NCBI RefSeq assembly: GCF_009725755.1
Contig: NZ_WNIJ01000001.1
Location: forward strand, 496,001 to 560,000
Reading direction: 5' to 3'
Length of the DNA stretch: 64,000 nucleotides
Source of the DNA: Bombella sp. ESL0385
Lineage (GTDB): Bacteria > Pseudomonadota > Alphaproteobacteria > Acetobacterales > Acetobacteraceae
This document shows positions 20,377 through 29,845 of the stretch, piece by piece. Below the pieces are notes generated by a model. It was not told where the DNA came from, made no database searches, and saw nothing but the letters and a program-made list of their open reading frames with translations. The translations under genes and the position numbers were made by a program. The stretch's first letter is position 1, and every line of letters begins with the position of its first letter.

Positions 20377-22032
20377 TTATGAGGCAGCCTGTTGTAAGAT
20401 GTTCTCCCCGTGGGCGGGGCTCTCACGATAAGGCCCTTCTGTGAGGAGTTGAATGGTTAAAATGGTATGCTCACGAGCAAGGTCTATCCCTTGGAGGGGG
20501 AGGAGAGCATCACCATTTGTCCAGCGGCAAGGAGCCTCCTCCTTTACATCCCATCCTGTATGTTGATCTGTGAGATGATGGGTGATGGTGTATACCTGCC
20601 CGCCTTGGTGGAGTTCTATCTCCCCAACGAGGACACCGAGATTACGGCGGTCATCAATATACGGGCCGAGCGTGTCGCAAGGGCGACTTGTCCGAGAGCG
20701 AAGACGCAATGTTTTCACCCCTTCTGGCAGATGGAAGACGACCCGGTCCTTCACGCGGCGTAGGGGGTGGAGTGTCTCCCCTTTATCGGTGATGAGATGG
20801 ATGTTGGAGTCGTAGGTAAGAGTGGCAGAAGGCTGCTGGGAAGCGAAGCCAAGAGATTTGGCTCGTTCCTCAAGCCGTTGATAAAGCGGTTGAACGAAGT
20901 CTGCTGTTACCGTGAGCGGAGCGTAAGCATCCTTTGCCCATTCTTTTGGTGTTGGGAAGGCAAGCACATTACCATCTTGCTGCGGCTGTGCCGCCCGGAA
21001 ATGGCGGCGATTGCCTGTATCGAGATAGCTCTCAGTGGCCACATTATTGGCATGCACGATGCTGTGAGAGGCTGTCTCAAAATGATAATACTCATAAGAG
21101 AGTTGCTCACGATCGTAATAGATGGACCGATGATTAACGAGCATACGCGCCGGGACGAGCCGTCCTTCAAAATAGAGCGTATGTTCTGATGTCACATAAA
21201 GGTCCGCATTAGGGCAGCCCTCCCCGAGTGCATCCTTGCGAATGCAAATTGAGTACCCTGCTTCATCACATGGAAGGTGTGGAAGGACATATACATGGCC
21301 TTTTCCGACCCATGTGACAGGCTCTAACTTCTGATCTCCGATAGGACCTGTAAGGACAAGGTCCCCAACAGCAAGGTCCTCCACAGCCTTAGGGCCTGCC
21401 TCTGTTGTAATCATAGCGCCGGGGAGGAAGCAGGCAACCACAATGGGGGGATCGCGCAGCTGCCAACCTGGGCTTGGGCCCACAGCAACCGGGAGGCCCG
21501 CTCTGACTGTGCCTCGTTCGCTATCGGTGATTGCAGAGTCGGCAGGCGCGAGCTGTAGGAAGGTATAATTATTGGCTAATGTGCCATTCGCAATGCTTTG
21601 TTGGAGTTGGTATAGGTCAGGGGAATAGTAGGTATTCGCCTGGTTCGCGACATTACTAACCGTTACGGGCTTGCCTGTTGTCCTATCTACAAAGGAGATG
21701 CCCGTAATTTGGAGCTCGGCTATGATATTAGGTTCAACAGCCCCCTGGAAAAGGGCACCTTCATATTTTAGCGTTACTCTTGCTATGATTGAAGGGGTCT
21801 CTTCGAAATATAGAGACGCGAGGGCTGTATTGCCCGGTGAAACAGTCGTATTGCCGTCCACGACAAGCTTATAGGCTGTTAAATTAGGTGTTAAATTGTC
21901 AAATGGAGAGAGTTGTTCATCCGGGTCAAATGGTCTTCCCTCGGGAAACCATGACCTATGGAACCAGAAGCCGGGTGAGTAGCTGCTTGGATCATTACTG
22001 TAATTCTGTGAGTTTTCCCAAGTTAGAGACAT
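20377..22032 (-). CDS. Hint (Hedgehog/intein) domain protein
   Basis: 551 residues in three parts: an N-terminal region of about 200 residues without recognised family, a Hint domain at about 201-345, and a C-terminal region of about 200 residues. The Hint block starts with the nucleophile Cys201 in A-C-F-L-P-G-A-M-I, followed by V-E-D-L-A-V-G-D-L-V, then the T-S-E-H-T-L block and V-H-A-N-N at the end. This matches the Hint_2 type that acetic acid bacteria carry in many copies, which may self-cleave at the Cys. No signal peptide is visible. It is the first gene of the operon with a secreted protein and TpsB, so a link to surface export is likely but unproven. The start at 22032 is ATG with a weak ribosome binding site. 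Confidence 0.82.
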   Translation of the reverse strand: MSLTWENSQNYSNDPSSYSPGFWFHRSWFPEGRPFDPDEQLSPFDNLTPNLTAYKLVVDGNTTVSPGNTALASLYFEETPSIIARVTLKYEGALFQGAVEPNIIAELQITGISFVDRTTGKPVTVSNVANQANTYYSPDLYQLQQSIANGTLANNYTFLQLAPADSAITDSERGTVRAGLPVAVGPSPGWQLRDPPIVVACFLPGAMITTEAGPKAVEDLAVGDLVLTGPIGDQKLEPVTWVGKGHVYVLPHLPCDEAGYSICIRKDALGEGCPNADLYVTSEHTLYFEGRLVPARMLVNHRSIYYDREQLSYEYYHFETASHSIVHANNVATESYLDTGNRRHFRAAQPQQDGNVLAFPTPKEWAKDAYAPLTVTADFVQPLYQRLEERAKSLGFASQQPSATLTYDSNIHLITDKGETLHPLRRVKDRVVFHLPEGVKTLRLRSRTSRPCDTLGPYIDDRRNLGVLVGEIELHQGGQVYTITHHLTDQHTGWDVKEEAPCRWTNGDALLPLQGIDLAREHTILTIQLLTEGPYRESPAHGENILQQAAS

Positions 22033-22061
22033 GAGCTTTTGCCATCAATCATAAGGATTAA

Positions 22062-22077
22062 AGCAGAATATTCTGCT
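22062..22077. promoter_or_regulatory. Perfect 16-bp palindrome upstream of the Hint operon
   Basis: AGCAGAATATTCTGCT reads the same on both strands and lies 30 bases before the Hint start codon. With no spacer it is a poor RNA hairpin but a good dimeric repressor or activator site. A possible minus-strand promoter, TTGCGT-17 bases-TATTCT, lies just upstream, which would place the palindrome shortly after the transcription start. Confidence 0.55.
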
Positions 22078-22303
22078 GAGTCATCTTGGTTAGAATATTA
22101 ACATATGATTTCTGACGCAAGGTGTCTTTCTTATGGAAAGTCATATTTTTAAGGTGTGATAGAACAAAAAATATGTTTATTAAGCGAATCTTTAAAAAAT
22201 ATTTATGATTGATTGAGTTTTTGATTGTTGGAGGAGCGGTAACGCCCTCGTGTGCTTTCTTTTCTTTCGCATAAGGTAGTGGAATCGCTATAGTAATGAC
22301 GTG

Positions 22304-22612
22304 ATGAAAAAATCCATAAAAGACACACTTACCAAAGAGCGCGTGGAGCTGGAGGCGGGCCAAGAGTGCAAGCTCTTTGCAGAGCAGGCGACTGATTGCT
22401 TGTTGGATTATCTCTATGGCGATCCAAAGGCTCTGGTAAGTGATAGTGCGTTCTTTTTGCAGGAGCTTCAAAAAATATGGCGACAGCATGGGATTGATGA
22501 GGCCGCTATATGGCAGGAACTAAAAGAGCGGCTCGACCTCTCGGCAGATTTGTTAGAGCGTGGCATAAGAGCGCGTAAGGGTGGGCGGTATCGTTCTACC
22601 AAATTGCCCTAA
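22304..22612 (+). CDS. Small hypothetical protein upstream of cvpA
   Basis: 102 residues from the ATG at 22304 (a GTG codon precedes it), not recognised. It is charged and largely helical by eye, with no signal peptide or membrane segment, and ends basic (R-A-R-K-G-G-R-Y-R). It lies 33 bases before cvpA and in the same direction, so cvpA and purF are probably co-transcribed with it. The ribosome binding site is weak. A 143-residue frame on the opposite strand overlaps it but looks like a shadow. Confidence 0.6.
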   Translation: MKKSIKDTLTKERVELEAGQECKLFAEQATDCLLDYLYGDPKALVSDSAFFLQELQKIWRQHGIDEAAIWQELKERLDLSADLLERGIRARKGGRYRSTKLP

Positions 22613-22645
22613 TTATAGTGAGAGGCGGAGGGCTTTAGAGTCGTT

Positions 22646-23200
22646 ATGGCAGGCCTGCATGGGACGTTTTTAGAGCATCTAGGACCAATGGATTGGGGGA
22701 TTCTCAGTCTCATTGGGCTTTCGGCATTATGGGGGTTGATGCGAGGCGTCTCTCGCGAGAGCGGGGCTTTGTTGGTCTGGGTCGGGAGTGTGTGGGTTGT
22801 CATGCGGGCAGGCGGTGCTGTTTTGGCAAAGCTTGGTCCGTTGGTTGTGCCCTCCCTTCAAGGGACGCCGTTGCTTTATTGGGGTGGGCGGTTAGTCCTT
22901 TTTGTATTGGTGTTGATTGTGCTTAACTTTGTAATGGGGCAGTTAGCGCGCGCGCTTCGGGTTGTTCTCTCTGGTCCGCTGGATGCTCTTTTAGGGGCAG
23001 GCTTTGGTGTGGTGCGTGGTTATGTGGTTTTAGTGTTGCTTTTTTGCGCAGGAGGGTATCTTGCCCAAGATTGGCTGGAAACTGCGATGAAAGGGAGCAC
23101 CCTCTCCCCTTATATTGTGCAAGGCGTTGCTTTTTTGCAGGGTTATGTACCGCTTTCCTGGTCGGAACATCTTGCCATTATGGCTCCAAATAGCCATTGA
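22646..23200 (+). CDS. cvpA: CvpA-family membrane protein
   Basis: 184 residues with four hydrophobic segments and the family pattern of a first helix followed by R-G-V-S-R-E. CvpA proteins are inner-membrane proteins first linked to colicin V export and later to envelope stress; they often precede purF, as here (71-base gap). A shorter start at 22688 (M-D-W-G-I-L-S), with AGGA just upstream, agrees better with the usual CvpA N-terminus and may be the true one. Confidence 0.85.
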   Translation: MAGLHGTFLEHLGPMDWGILSLIGLSALWGLMRGVSRESGALLVWVGSVWVVMRAGGAVLAKLGPLVVPSLQGTPLLYWGGRLVLFVLVLIVLNFVMGQLARALRVVLSGPLDALLGAGFGVVRGYVVLVLLFCAGGYLAQDWLETAMKGSTLSPYIVQGVAFLQGYVPLSWSEHLAIMAPNSH

Positions 23201-23271
23201 AGGGGCAGCGTTTCATGCGCTGCTGTGTCACTCAGTAAGAGCGGGATTCGCTCGTCAGGTTTGCTCTGTCT

Positions 23272-24711
23272 ATGTCTTTTCCTGAATCGTCCAGTCGTCC
23301 TTATGAGGAATGTGGTGTTTTTGGTGTGTGGGGTGTGCCGAATGCAGCCGCTCTTACAGCCCTAGGCCTGCATGCTCTGCAACATCGTGGTCAGGAGGCG
23401 GCGGGCATCGTCAGTTTTGATGGCGAGTCCTTTCATCAACATAAAGCCCTTGGGTTAGTGGGTGATGTGTTTGGTAGCCAAACGGTTATAGAGGGCTTGC
23501 CCGGCGAAGCAGCGATTGGCCATAACCGCTACGGCACAACGGGCGGGACGCATGTACGTAATGTTCAGCCCATTTATGCGGATTATGCCTTTGGGGGGTT
23601 GGCTGTTGCTCATAATGGCAATTTGACTAACGCTGCGACCTTGCGCCAAGCCTTGGTAAAGCGTGGCTGTATCTTCCATTCTACGATGGATACAGAGGTT
23701 ATTGTCCATCTTATCGCGATTTCTCTTTATGATACGGCTATTGACCGTCTGATGGATGCTGCGAAGCAGATTAAAGGGGCCTATTCTCTTATTACCTTAA
23801 CACCTGATAACGGCATGATGGGGATGCGCGACCCACTCGGCGTGCGGCCTTTAGTGTTAGGGCGGATGCCTGGTTATGAGAAGAAGGCTGGTGGATGGAT
23901 ATTGGCCAGCGAGACATGTGCGCTGGATATTATCGGTGCGGATTATGTTCGCGATATTGAACCGGGTGAGATTGTTGTTATCAATGGGGATGGTGTTACA
24001 TCACTTTGGCCCTTTGGGGATGTCGGGCGGCGTTTTTGTATTTTTGAGTATATTTATTTTGCCCGCCCTGATTCTGTGTTGGAGGGTCAGTCCGTCTATG
24101 AAGTGCGGACGCGCATTGGAGGAGAGTTAGCGCGGGAGAGTGGTGTAGAAGCGGATATTGTCGTGCCTGTGCCGGATTCTGGCGTGCCATCGGCCATTGG
24201 TTATGCACATGAAAGTGGCCTACCTTACGAGATGGGTATTGTGCGGAATCATTATGTGGGGCGCACCTTTATTCAGCCGACAGATCAAATACGTAATCTC
24301 GGTGTGAAGATGAAGCATTCCGCTAATAAAGCCGTACTGGAAGGACGGCGCGTTATTTTGGTGGATGATTCGATCGTACGGGGAACAACCTCACGTAAGA
24401 TTGTCGATATGGTGCGCGCTGCTGGGGCGAAGGAGGTGCATATGCGCATTACCTCTCCGCCAACAAAGCATCCGTGCTTTTATGGGATTGATACCCCTTC
24501 GGAGAAACATCTGTTAGCGGCGCGACATTCACTAGAGGAAATGCGTGAGGCGATTAATGCTGACAGTCTTGCTTTTATTAGCTTTGATGGTTTGTACCGT
24601 GCCCTTGGTCACCAAGGCCGCCCTGTGGCTAACCATACGAATTGTGATGCGTGTTTCTCCGGTGATTATCCCATTAGTTTAGTGGATAAGGAGGGTAAGC
24701 TCGTCCAATGA
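23272..24711 (+). CDS. purF: Amidophosphoribosyltransferase
   Basis: 479 residues. Catalyses the first step of purine synthesis, PRPP plus glutamine to 5-phosphoribosylamine. The class II glutaminase nucleophile is Cys14 in E-C-G-V-F-G, so a 13-residue propeptide must be removed. The PRPP loop is V-I-L-V-D-D-S-I-V-R-G-T-T. Four cysteines fit the [4Fe-4S] ligands of the Bacillus-type enzyme: in R-F-C-I-F-E-Y, in H-P-C-F-Y-G-I-D, and both in C-D-A-C-F-S-G. The oxygen-sensitive cluster form is therefore likely. The length is normal and the start is ATG at 23272. Confidence 0.96.
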   Translation: MSFPESSSRPYEECGVFGVWGVPNAAALTALGLHALQHRGQEAAGIVSFDGESFHQHKALGLVGDVFGSQTVIEGLPGEAAIGHNRYGTTGGTHVRNVQPIYADYAFGGLAVAHNGNLTNAATLRQALVKRGCIFHSTMDTEVIVHLIAISLYDTAIDRLMDAAKQIKGAYSLITLTPDNGMMGMRDPLGVRPLVLGRMPGYEKKAGGWILASETCALDIIGADYVRDIEPGEIVVINGDGVTSLWPFGDVGRRFCIFEYIYFARPDSVLEGQSVYEVRTRIGGELARESGVEADIVVPVPDSGVPSAIGYAHESGLPYEMGIVRNHYVGRTFIQPTDQIRNLGVKMKHSANKAVLEGRRVILVDDSIVRGTTSRKIVDMVRAAGAKEVHMRITSPPTKHPCFYGIDTPSEKHLLAARHSLEEMREAINADSLAFISFDGLYRALGHQGRPVANHTNCDACFSGDYPISLVDKEGKLVQ

Positions 24712-24841
24712 TAAGTGATGGGAAGCCGCGTGTGGAGTGTAGTCTGGCAAGTTAAAATCAATAAAAAAATTAATAATTGGTAGCGTTGTTTACTAATTTG
24801 TCATAAGTTCACTTCAGGACGATACTTCTGGGGTGTATGTT

Positions 24842-27800
24842 ATGATTGGTCAGACTCCTTCCGTTAGTCGACATGGGCATAGTGGTTCTGGTGTTGCTGC
24901 TTACGTAAGAAGTTTGTTGACGGGGCGTAGTCGCCGCGTTTCTGCTAGTGTGTCCGTTAGCGCGCTAGCTTTTATGATAGCGTCAGCGGGCGTTGTACGC
25001 GCTGATGATGTGGCGCCGGTGAGTCTTGTCAGCCAAGTTGATGGCCAAGACGTTACTTTGAAGATTCCGGAGGATAGCTCGAGAACATATGTATTTGGCG
25101 GAATGGGCAATAATTATGCTGGCCTTACAGAAAGCGATTATAACAAATTAACGCAAGCTGGTTTGCTTTCGACTAAGGCTGATTCCAGCTTTGCTGATGT
25201 GACGGCGCAGTCGTTATTTATAGAAGGCTCGCGGAGTCAAGGGGGGGTTATTCAGGTTGGTGCAACCGGTACAGACTTCTCAGCAAAGACATTAACGTTC
25301 ATAAAGATTGAGAATGGGGGGACATTAGCAACCGATAATAGTACTCTAATAAATCAAAATGTTCAAAATGGTCGTACTCCCGCTTCCCTCATAGAGGGTG
25401 CTGATGGCACTGTACAACCAAAAATTGATATGAATCTTAGTAAGAACAATAGTACGCTAAGTATCTATAATACACATGACAATATATATAATGTTTTAAA
25501 GAGTGTTCATGGTGAAGGTACTATTTCTATTTCAAATGTCCTTCAAACCTCATCTAAGGTAGAGCCTAATACATCTAAAGGCTCTGTATTAAAAATATTT
25601 GATTCAGATAAATCCGCTTCGGGTAGCTATTTTTCTGGAACAATTCTTGGCTCCGGCGGTGGCCTGGGGGATGCGGGTTCAGTGTCGCTCCTCATGAAGA
25701 ACGAACCGAACATGAATCAGTCGGGTAGCCTTTCTCAAGGAGCCCCTTTTTGGACGAGTCAGTTGCTGCTTGGCTCTGTTTTTACGGAATTAAATAAGGC
25801 GACAGTAACTAACATTGGGACGATGGAGATTTCTGCAGCAGGGGATTTTGGAGATAAGAAGACCGTTACACGAGATTCGGGGCATGTATTAATTCATGGT
25901 CCATCTATTATTAATGTTGGTGAGTTGCTTGTTGCTGGTGGGCGTGATGGTTTTGTTTATAGAACGCAGACCGCAGAGGAGTCTCGGAATGTTAAGTCCG
26001 TTAATGCGGACCTTGTGATTAGTGATGCCAGGGCTAATGTTAGGGTTGCTCAGCTTGTTGTAGGGCAGCAATATGGTGTGAAGAGGGGTGATATTAGCAA
26101 TGCTTCTGACTGGCATGTTGATTATGGGGCCTCAGTTGGGGAGGTATGGCTTGCTAATGGTGCTTCTCTTACAGTCACTGGCGGTGGGGTTAATGGAGGT
26201 ATTTATTTAGGCAATAGTGCTGGTAATGGTCCTGACCAGCGTACAGCAAATGGCCAGAGTAATCCGTATCCAGAGGAAGGAGAAGCTCATGGTACGCTTC
26301 ATATAACCGGGGATGCTGTTGGCTATGATTCGTCTCGTAAGATTAACCGTACTGAAGGGAGAGGCGCGCAGAGTACGCTGACCGTCAAGCAGGGAGCGTT
26401 ATGGATTGGCCCGGTTGATGGTGGTCAAGGATCAGGCGAGATTGATGTTGATAAAGGTGGTCGGCTTAATCTTAACAACTCCTTCATTGTTTTAGGGGGG
26501 GCTAATGGTGCAGGGAATGTCGCTATTGGTGATGGCGGGACGCTCAATGTTACAGGGATGGATCCGGCCGGCCTTACGGCTGAGAATCAGGGGGCTACAT
26601 TTAGTCAAGAGCGGAAGGGCTCCTTGACCCTCGCTAAGGGTGGCACTTTGAATATCGGAAATAGTGGAGCAGCGGGGCTGCTGAAGCTATATGGTGACCT
26701 AAATCTCGAAAAGGGTAGCACAACAACCTTTTATGAAGGTACGACGACAGATAAGGGGAATTTTGGGGATGCCTATAACTCTCATATCTTTGTAGCGGGT
26801 AATGTAAACCTTGGTAGTACGATTCAGATAGCGGGGATTGCGGGGCAGAATAAAGGTGAGAATGGGGCGGTAGATGTCGGCCTGTATCATTTGATTGACT
26901 ACACGGGCCTATTGCAAGGTGAGCGGCCAAGTGTGCTTGCTACAAGCGCAGGCCAAGAGTTCCGCTATGTGTACGATGATTCGGCAAAAAAGATCGACGC
27001 TGTGATTTCTAGCCCGCACTGGGAAAGGCCGCCTTCTTGGGAATGGGGGGATGCGAATTGGACGGAAAAAGGTGTAACGGATGGTACCCCCTTTAGGTTA
27101 GAGACCGCCCCTATCTTCACCGGGCCGGGGGGGACGATTACGATTACACGTGATAACCTGCCGAGGGTGACGTCTAATATTGACTTCGAAAAGAGTGGGT
27201 ACACCATACAAGGTGGACCTCTGGCGGCCGCTCCGGGGAATAATGGACAGAATACCCTTGCTATAAATACTGCCTCACAGCAAAGCGGTACGATTGCCTC
27301 TACGATTGTTGATAATGGCAACGCGCCTACAAGTGTGCAGAAGACAGGTGATGGTACGCTGAACCTACAGGCGCAGAATAGCTACACCGGCCCGACCAGT
27401 GTGGTTGGGGGGACGCTGCATGTGGCATCAGGAGCTTCCTTATCCGACAAAAGCCATGTTGCAGTTGCTTCAGGAGCGACGTTGGAGAATGAGGGAACAG
27501 TAGGGTATGTCGTCAATAATGGGACGGCGGTTATTACCGGTAAGACAGATGGTCTTTCTAATAGTGGTGGCACCGCGACCTTAAAGGGAGGGGGGCAGAG
27601 TAGCTCCGCTTATAATACAGGTACGTTGAACATTGATAATGCTAGCGTAACGGGGAAAGTTGAGCAGAAAGCTGGCGTATTAAATCTCTCTGGCAATGCC
27701 TTTATTGGTGGTCCGTTACAGGTTGATGGCGGGCAGGATACTGGCAACCGCTTTACCGTTGGGGATAAGGGCACCGCAACAATTGGTCAGCTCCAAGGTG

Positions 27801-29791
27801 AGGGGCCGGGCTATTTGGGTAAGGATGCTAGTTTAATTCTATCCGGTAATGGGAGTGCTTATAACGGCAGTCTTTCTGGTCAGGGTAAGCTTGTTATTAA
27901 TGGGCAGAATAATACCCTCATGGGGACCAGCGATTATGCTGGCGGAACGGAGATTGGCTCTGGTGCTTCTGCAACTGTAGGGCCTCAGTCTTTAGGAAAG
28001 GGGACTGTTAATATCGCTGGGGCTGATACTGGGGCTAATAAGCCAGTAGGCTCTTTAACGGTTCATGAGGATGGCCGAGGTGACCTGGCGAACAATCTAA
28101 CCGGCTCTGGCTTGTTTAATAAGACGGGGAACGGGGCTGTAACGCTCTTAAAAACGGCTGATGATAGTCAATTTACCGGGACAACAAATGTTAAGCAGGG
28201 CGAGTTGGAGGTCAATACTACACTCGGCGGTACGCTTAATGTTGATAAGGGGGCGATTGTTTCTGGGAGTGGGACGATCAGCAACGTGAAGCTGGATCCT
28301 AATGCTTATCTTGGTGTTACGTTAGAAGGCGCAAAAGGTGTTATCACCCCCTTAACTCTAACGGGGAAGAATAATCAGCTTAATGGAGCGCAGGTGGGCG
28401 TAACGGTTCATAACTTCTCTGAAGTAGCATTGGGCAAGCAATATCAGACGACAGTTTTGCGCTTAGCTGACCAAGCCGAAGCCACAGGGACATTGGCAAA
28501 AACGCCAAAAGCTCTCAATACGGCCTTTTTAAAGGGGAGCGTGTTTGAGGCCCCGGATAATCGTAGTTGGTTGATGAGTTATACGCGTGTTGTTCCTTTT
28601 GAATCGTATGCGCAAACTCATAATGAGCATCAAGTAGCGACCGCCTTGGACCGCGCAGCGGAAGCGGGTGCAGGCCCTGCTTTTATGACGGCATTGCTGG
28701 GGCCTGCTATGCAGACAGGGGCCCAAGTACGCGGGGCGTATAATGCGCTTTCTGGTGAGATTCATGGCAGTGCCAAGACGGCAATGGTTAATGATAGCTT
28801 CTATGTTCAGGAAGTTGTGGTGGACCGTCTGGATTGCGCAGGCGATGCGTTGCGGGCTCATGCTCATGATGGTAAGCAGCAGACGAGCGGCTATTGCGAT
28901 GTGGACCCTGCTCATCATGTCTCTGTCTGGGGGACGGTATATGGGCAGCGAGGTGGCCAGTCTGGCAGTAGTGCGGGAGCGGCTCATATGGGGCAATCCA
29001 GCGTGGGTTGGATTATGGGTGCGGATACGGGCCTAAAAGGCGGCTGGCGTGTTGGTGGGCTTCTGGCCTACGGGCGCGATTGGTTTAGCGTGCAATCTGG
29101 CCGTGCATCTTCTTCTCATTCCAATTCGGCAACGATTGGGGCTTATGCGGGTAATGCGTGGCATGTTGGGGGGCTGATTGATAATGCAGCCGTCACCTTT
29201 AAAACAGGGGTGAGTTACTCTTGGAATATGCTGCATACAAATCGTAGGCTCAGCTATGGCGATTATTCTGGTCGTCTATCCTCTGATAACCGCACAGGCA
29301 CAGGACAGGCATTTGTTGAGTCGGGGTATCGTATGGTCTTCTCCAGCGGGAGCCAATCTCCGCTTGAGGTCGAGCCTTTTGCGCGGATGACCTATGTAAA
29401 TTATGGTCAGGATGGCTATCGTGAGCATGGGGCTGATGCATCCTTGCGTGTGAAGGGGCAAAATAGCTCTATTGGTTTCTCCACCGTTGGGGTGAAATTG
29501 GCCACTAATGTGGGTATTGGGAAGCTTATCTTCTCCCCACATTTAGAGGCTGGATATCGCCGGGCCTTTGGTCGGACGAATGCTATGGTGAGGGAAGGCT
29601 TTACCAGCTTAGGCGATGGTTATGGCATGGCTGTGCAGGGGACACCGCTTTCTACCAACACAGCGCAGATTAATACGGGCTTTGCGGCACATCTGACAGA
29701 TCGTATTGATGTGAATCTCGACTATATCGGCCAATATGGTGGACGTCAGACAAGCTCCGGCGGGTCTGGGAGCTTCCGCTATAAGTTCTGA
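24842..29791 (+). CDS. Autotransporter (type Va) with PATR-type beta-helix passenger
   Basis: 1649 residues from ATG 24842 (GTG 24833 also possible). A signal peptide after R-S-R-R ends near V-V-R-A-D-D. The passenger is a Gly, Asn and Thr rich beta-helix with autotransporter-associated repeats (T-G-D-G-T-L-N-L, S-Y-T-G-P-T). A linker with L-S-G-E-I-H-G-S leads into a barrel over about the last 290 residues, starting near S-V-W-G-T-V-Y-G and ending in Phe, the outer-membrane insertion signal. It should display or release an adhesin-like surface protein. No protease triad was noticed. It is a paralogue of the broken gene at 9841-14895, with clear similarity in the linker and barrel (Y-I-G-Q-Y-G near the end of both). 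A terminator follows at 29802. Confidence 0.93.
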   Translation: MIGQTPSVSRHGHSGSGVAAYVRSLLTGRSRRVSASVSVSALAFMIASAGVVRADDVAPVSLVSQVDGQDVTLKIPEDSSRTYVFGGMGNNYAGLTESDYNKLTQAGLLSTKADSSFADVTAQSLFIEGSRSQGGVIQVGATGTDFSAKTLTFIKIENGGTLATDNSTLINQNVQNGRTPASLIEGADGTVQPKIDMNLSKNNSTLSIYNTHDNIYNVLKSVHGEGTISISNVLQTSSKVEPNTSKGSVLKIFDSDKSASGSYFSGTILGSGGGLGDAGSVSLLMKNEPNMNQSGSLSQGAPFWTSQLLLGSVFTELNKATVTNIGTMEISAAGDFGDKKTVTRDSGHVLIHGPSIINVGELLVAGGRDGFVYRTQTAEESRNVKSVNADLVISDARANVRVAQLVVGQQYGVKRGDISNASDWHVDYGASVGEVWLANGASLTVTGGGVNGGIYLGNSAGNGPDQRTANGQSNPYPEEGEAHGTLHITGDAVGYDSSRKINRTEGRGAQSTLTVKQGALWIGPVDGGQGSGEIDVDKGGRLNLNNSFIVLGGANGAGNVAIGDGGTLNVTGMDPAGLTAENQGATFSQERKGSLTLAKGGTLNIGNSGAAGLLKLYGDLNLEKGSTTTFYEGTTTDKGNFGDAYNSHIFVAGNVNLGSTIQIAGIAGQNKGENGAVDVGLYHLIDYTGLLQGERPSVLATSAGQEFRYVYDDSAKKIDAVISSPHWERPPSWEWGDANWTEKGVTDGTPFRLETAPIFTGPGGTITITRDNLPRVTSNIDFEKSGYTIQGGPLAAAPGNNGQNTLAINTASQQSGTIASTIVDNGNAPTSVQKTGDGTLNLQAQNSYTGPTSVVGGTLHVASGASLSDKSHVAVASGATLENEGTVGYVVNNGTAVITGKTDGLSNSGGTATLKGGGQSSSAYNTGTLNIDNASVTGKVEQKAGVLNLSGNAFIGGPLQVDGGQDTGNRFTVGDKGTATIGQLQGEGPGYLGKDASLILSGNGSAYNGSLSGQGKLVINGQNNTLMGTSDYAGGTEIGSGASATVGPQSLGKGTVNIAGADTGANKPVGSLTVHEDGRGDLANNLTGSGLFNKTGNGAVTLLKTADDSQFTGTTNVKQGELEVNTTLGGTLNVDKGAIVSGSGTISNVKLDPNAYLGVTLEGAKGVITPLTLTGKNNQLNGAQVGVTVHNFSEVALGKQYQTTVLRLADQAEATGTLAKTPKALNTAFLKGSVFEAPDNRSWLMSYTRVVPFESYAQTHNEHQVATALDRAAEAGAGPAFMTALLGPAMQTGAQVRGAYNALSGEIHGSAKTAMVNDSFYVQEVVVDRLDCAGDALRAHAHDGKQQTSGYCDVDPAHHVSVWGTVYGQRGGQSGSSAGAAHMGQSSVGWIMGADTGLKGGWRVGGLLAYGRDWFSVQSGRASSSHSNSATIGAYAGNAWHVGGLIDNAAVTFKTGVSYSWNMLHTNRRLSYGDYSGRLSSDNRTGTGQAFVESGYRMVFSSGSQSPLEVEPFARMTYVNYGQDGYREHGADASLRVKGQNSSIGFSTVGVKLATNVGIGKLIFSPHLEAGYRRAFGRTNAMVREGFTSLGDGYGMAVQGTPLSTNTAQINTGFAAHLTDRIDVNLDYIGQYGGRQTSSGGSGSFRYKF

Positions 29792-29801
29792 TCCTATTAT
29801 G

Positions 29802-29831
29802 AGGGCCGTTCTTTCGGGACGGCCCTTTCTT
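29802..29831 (+). terminator. Rho-independent terminator of the autotransporter gene
   Basis: AGGGCCGT (29802-29809) pairs with ACGGCCCT (29819-29826) and a T-rich tail (TTCTT) follows. It lies 10 bases after the autotransporter stop codon. Confidence 0.85.
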
Positions 29832-29845
29832 ATGAATGAGGGCAG

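Noticed and set aside
22058-22489. 143-residue frame on the minus strand between the Hint and cvpA genes
   Set aside because: It crosses the AT-rich divergent promoter region and the better-supported gene at 22304, has no family features and would put a gene over the 16-bp palindrome.
28529-28996. 155-residue minus-strand frame inside the intact autotransporter
   Set aside because: Fully within a well-supported gene and without family features.
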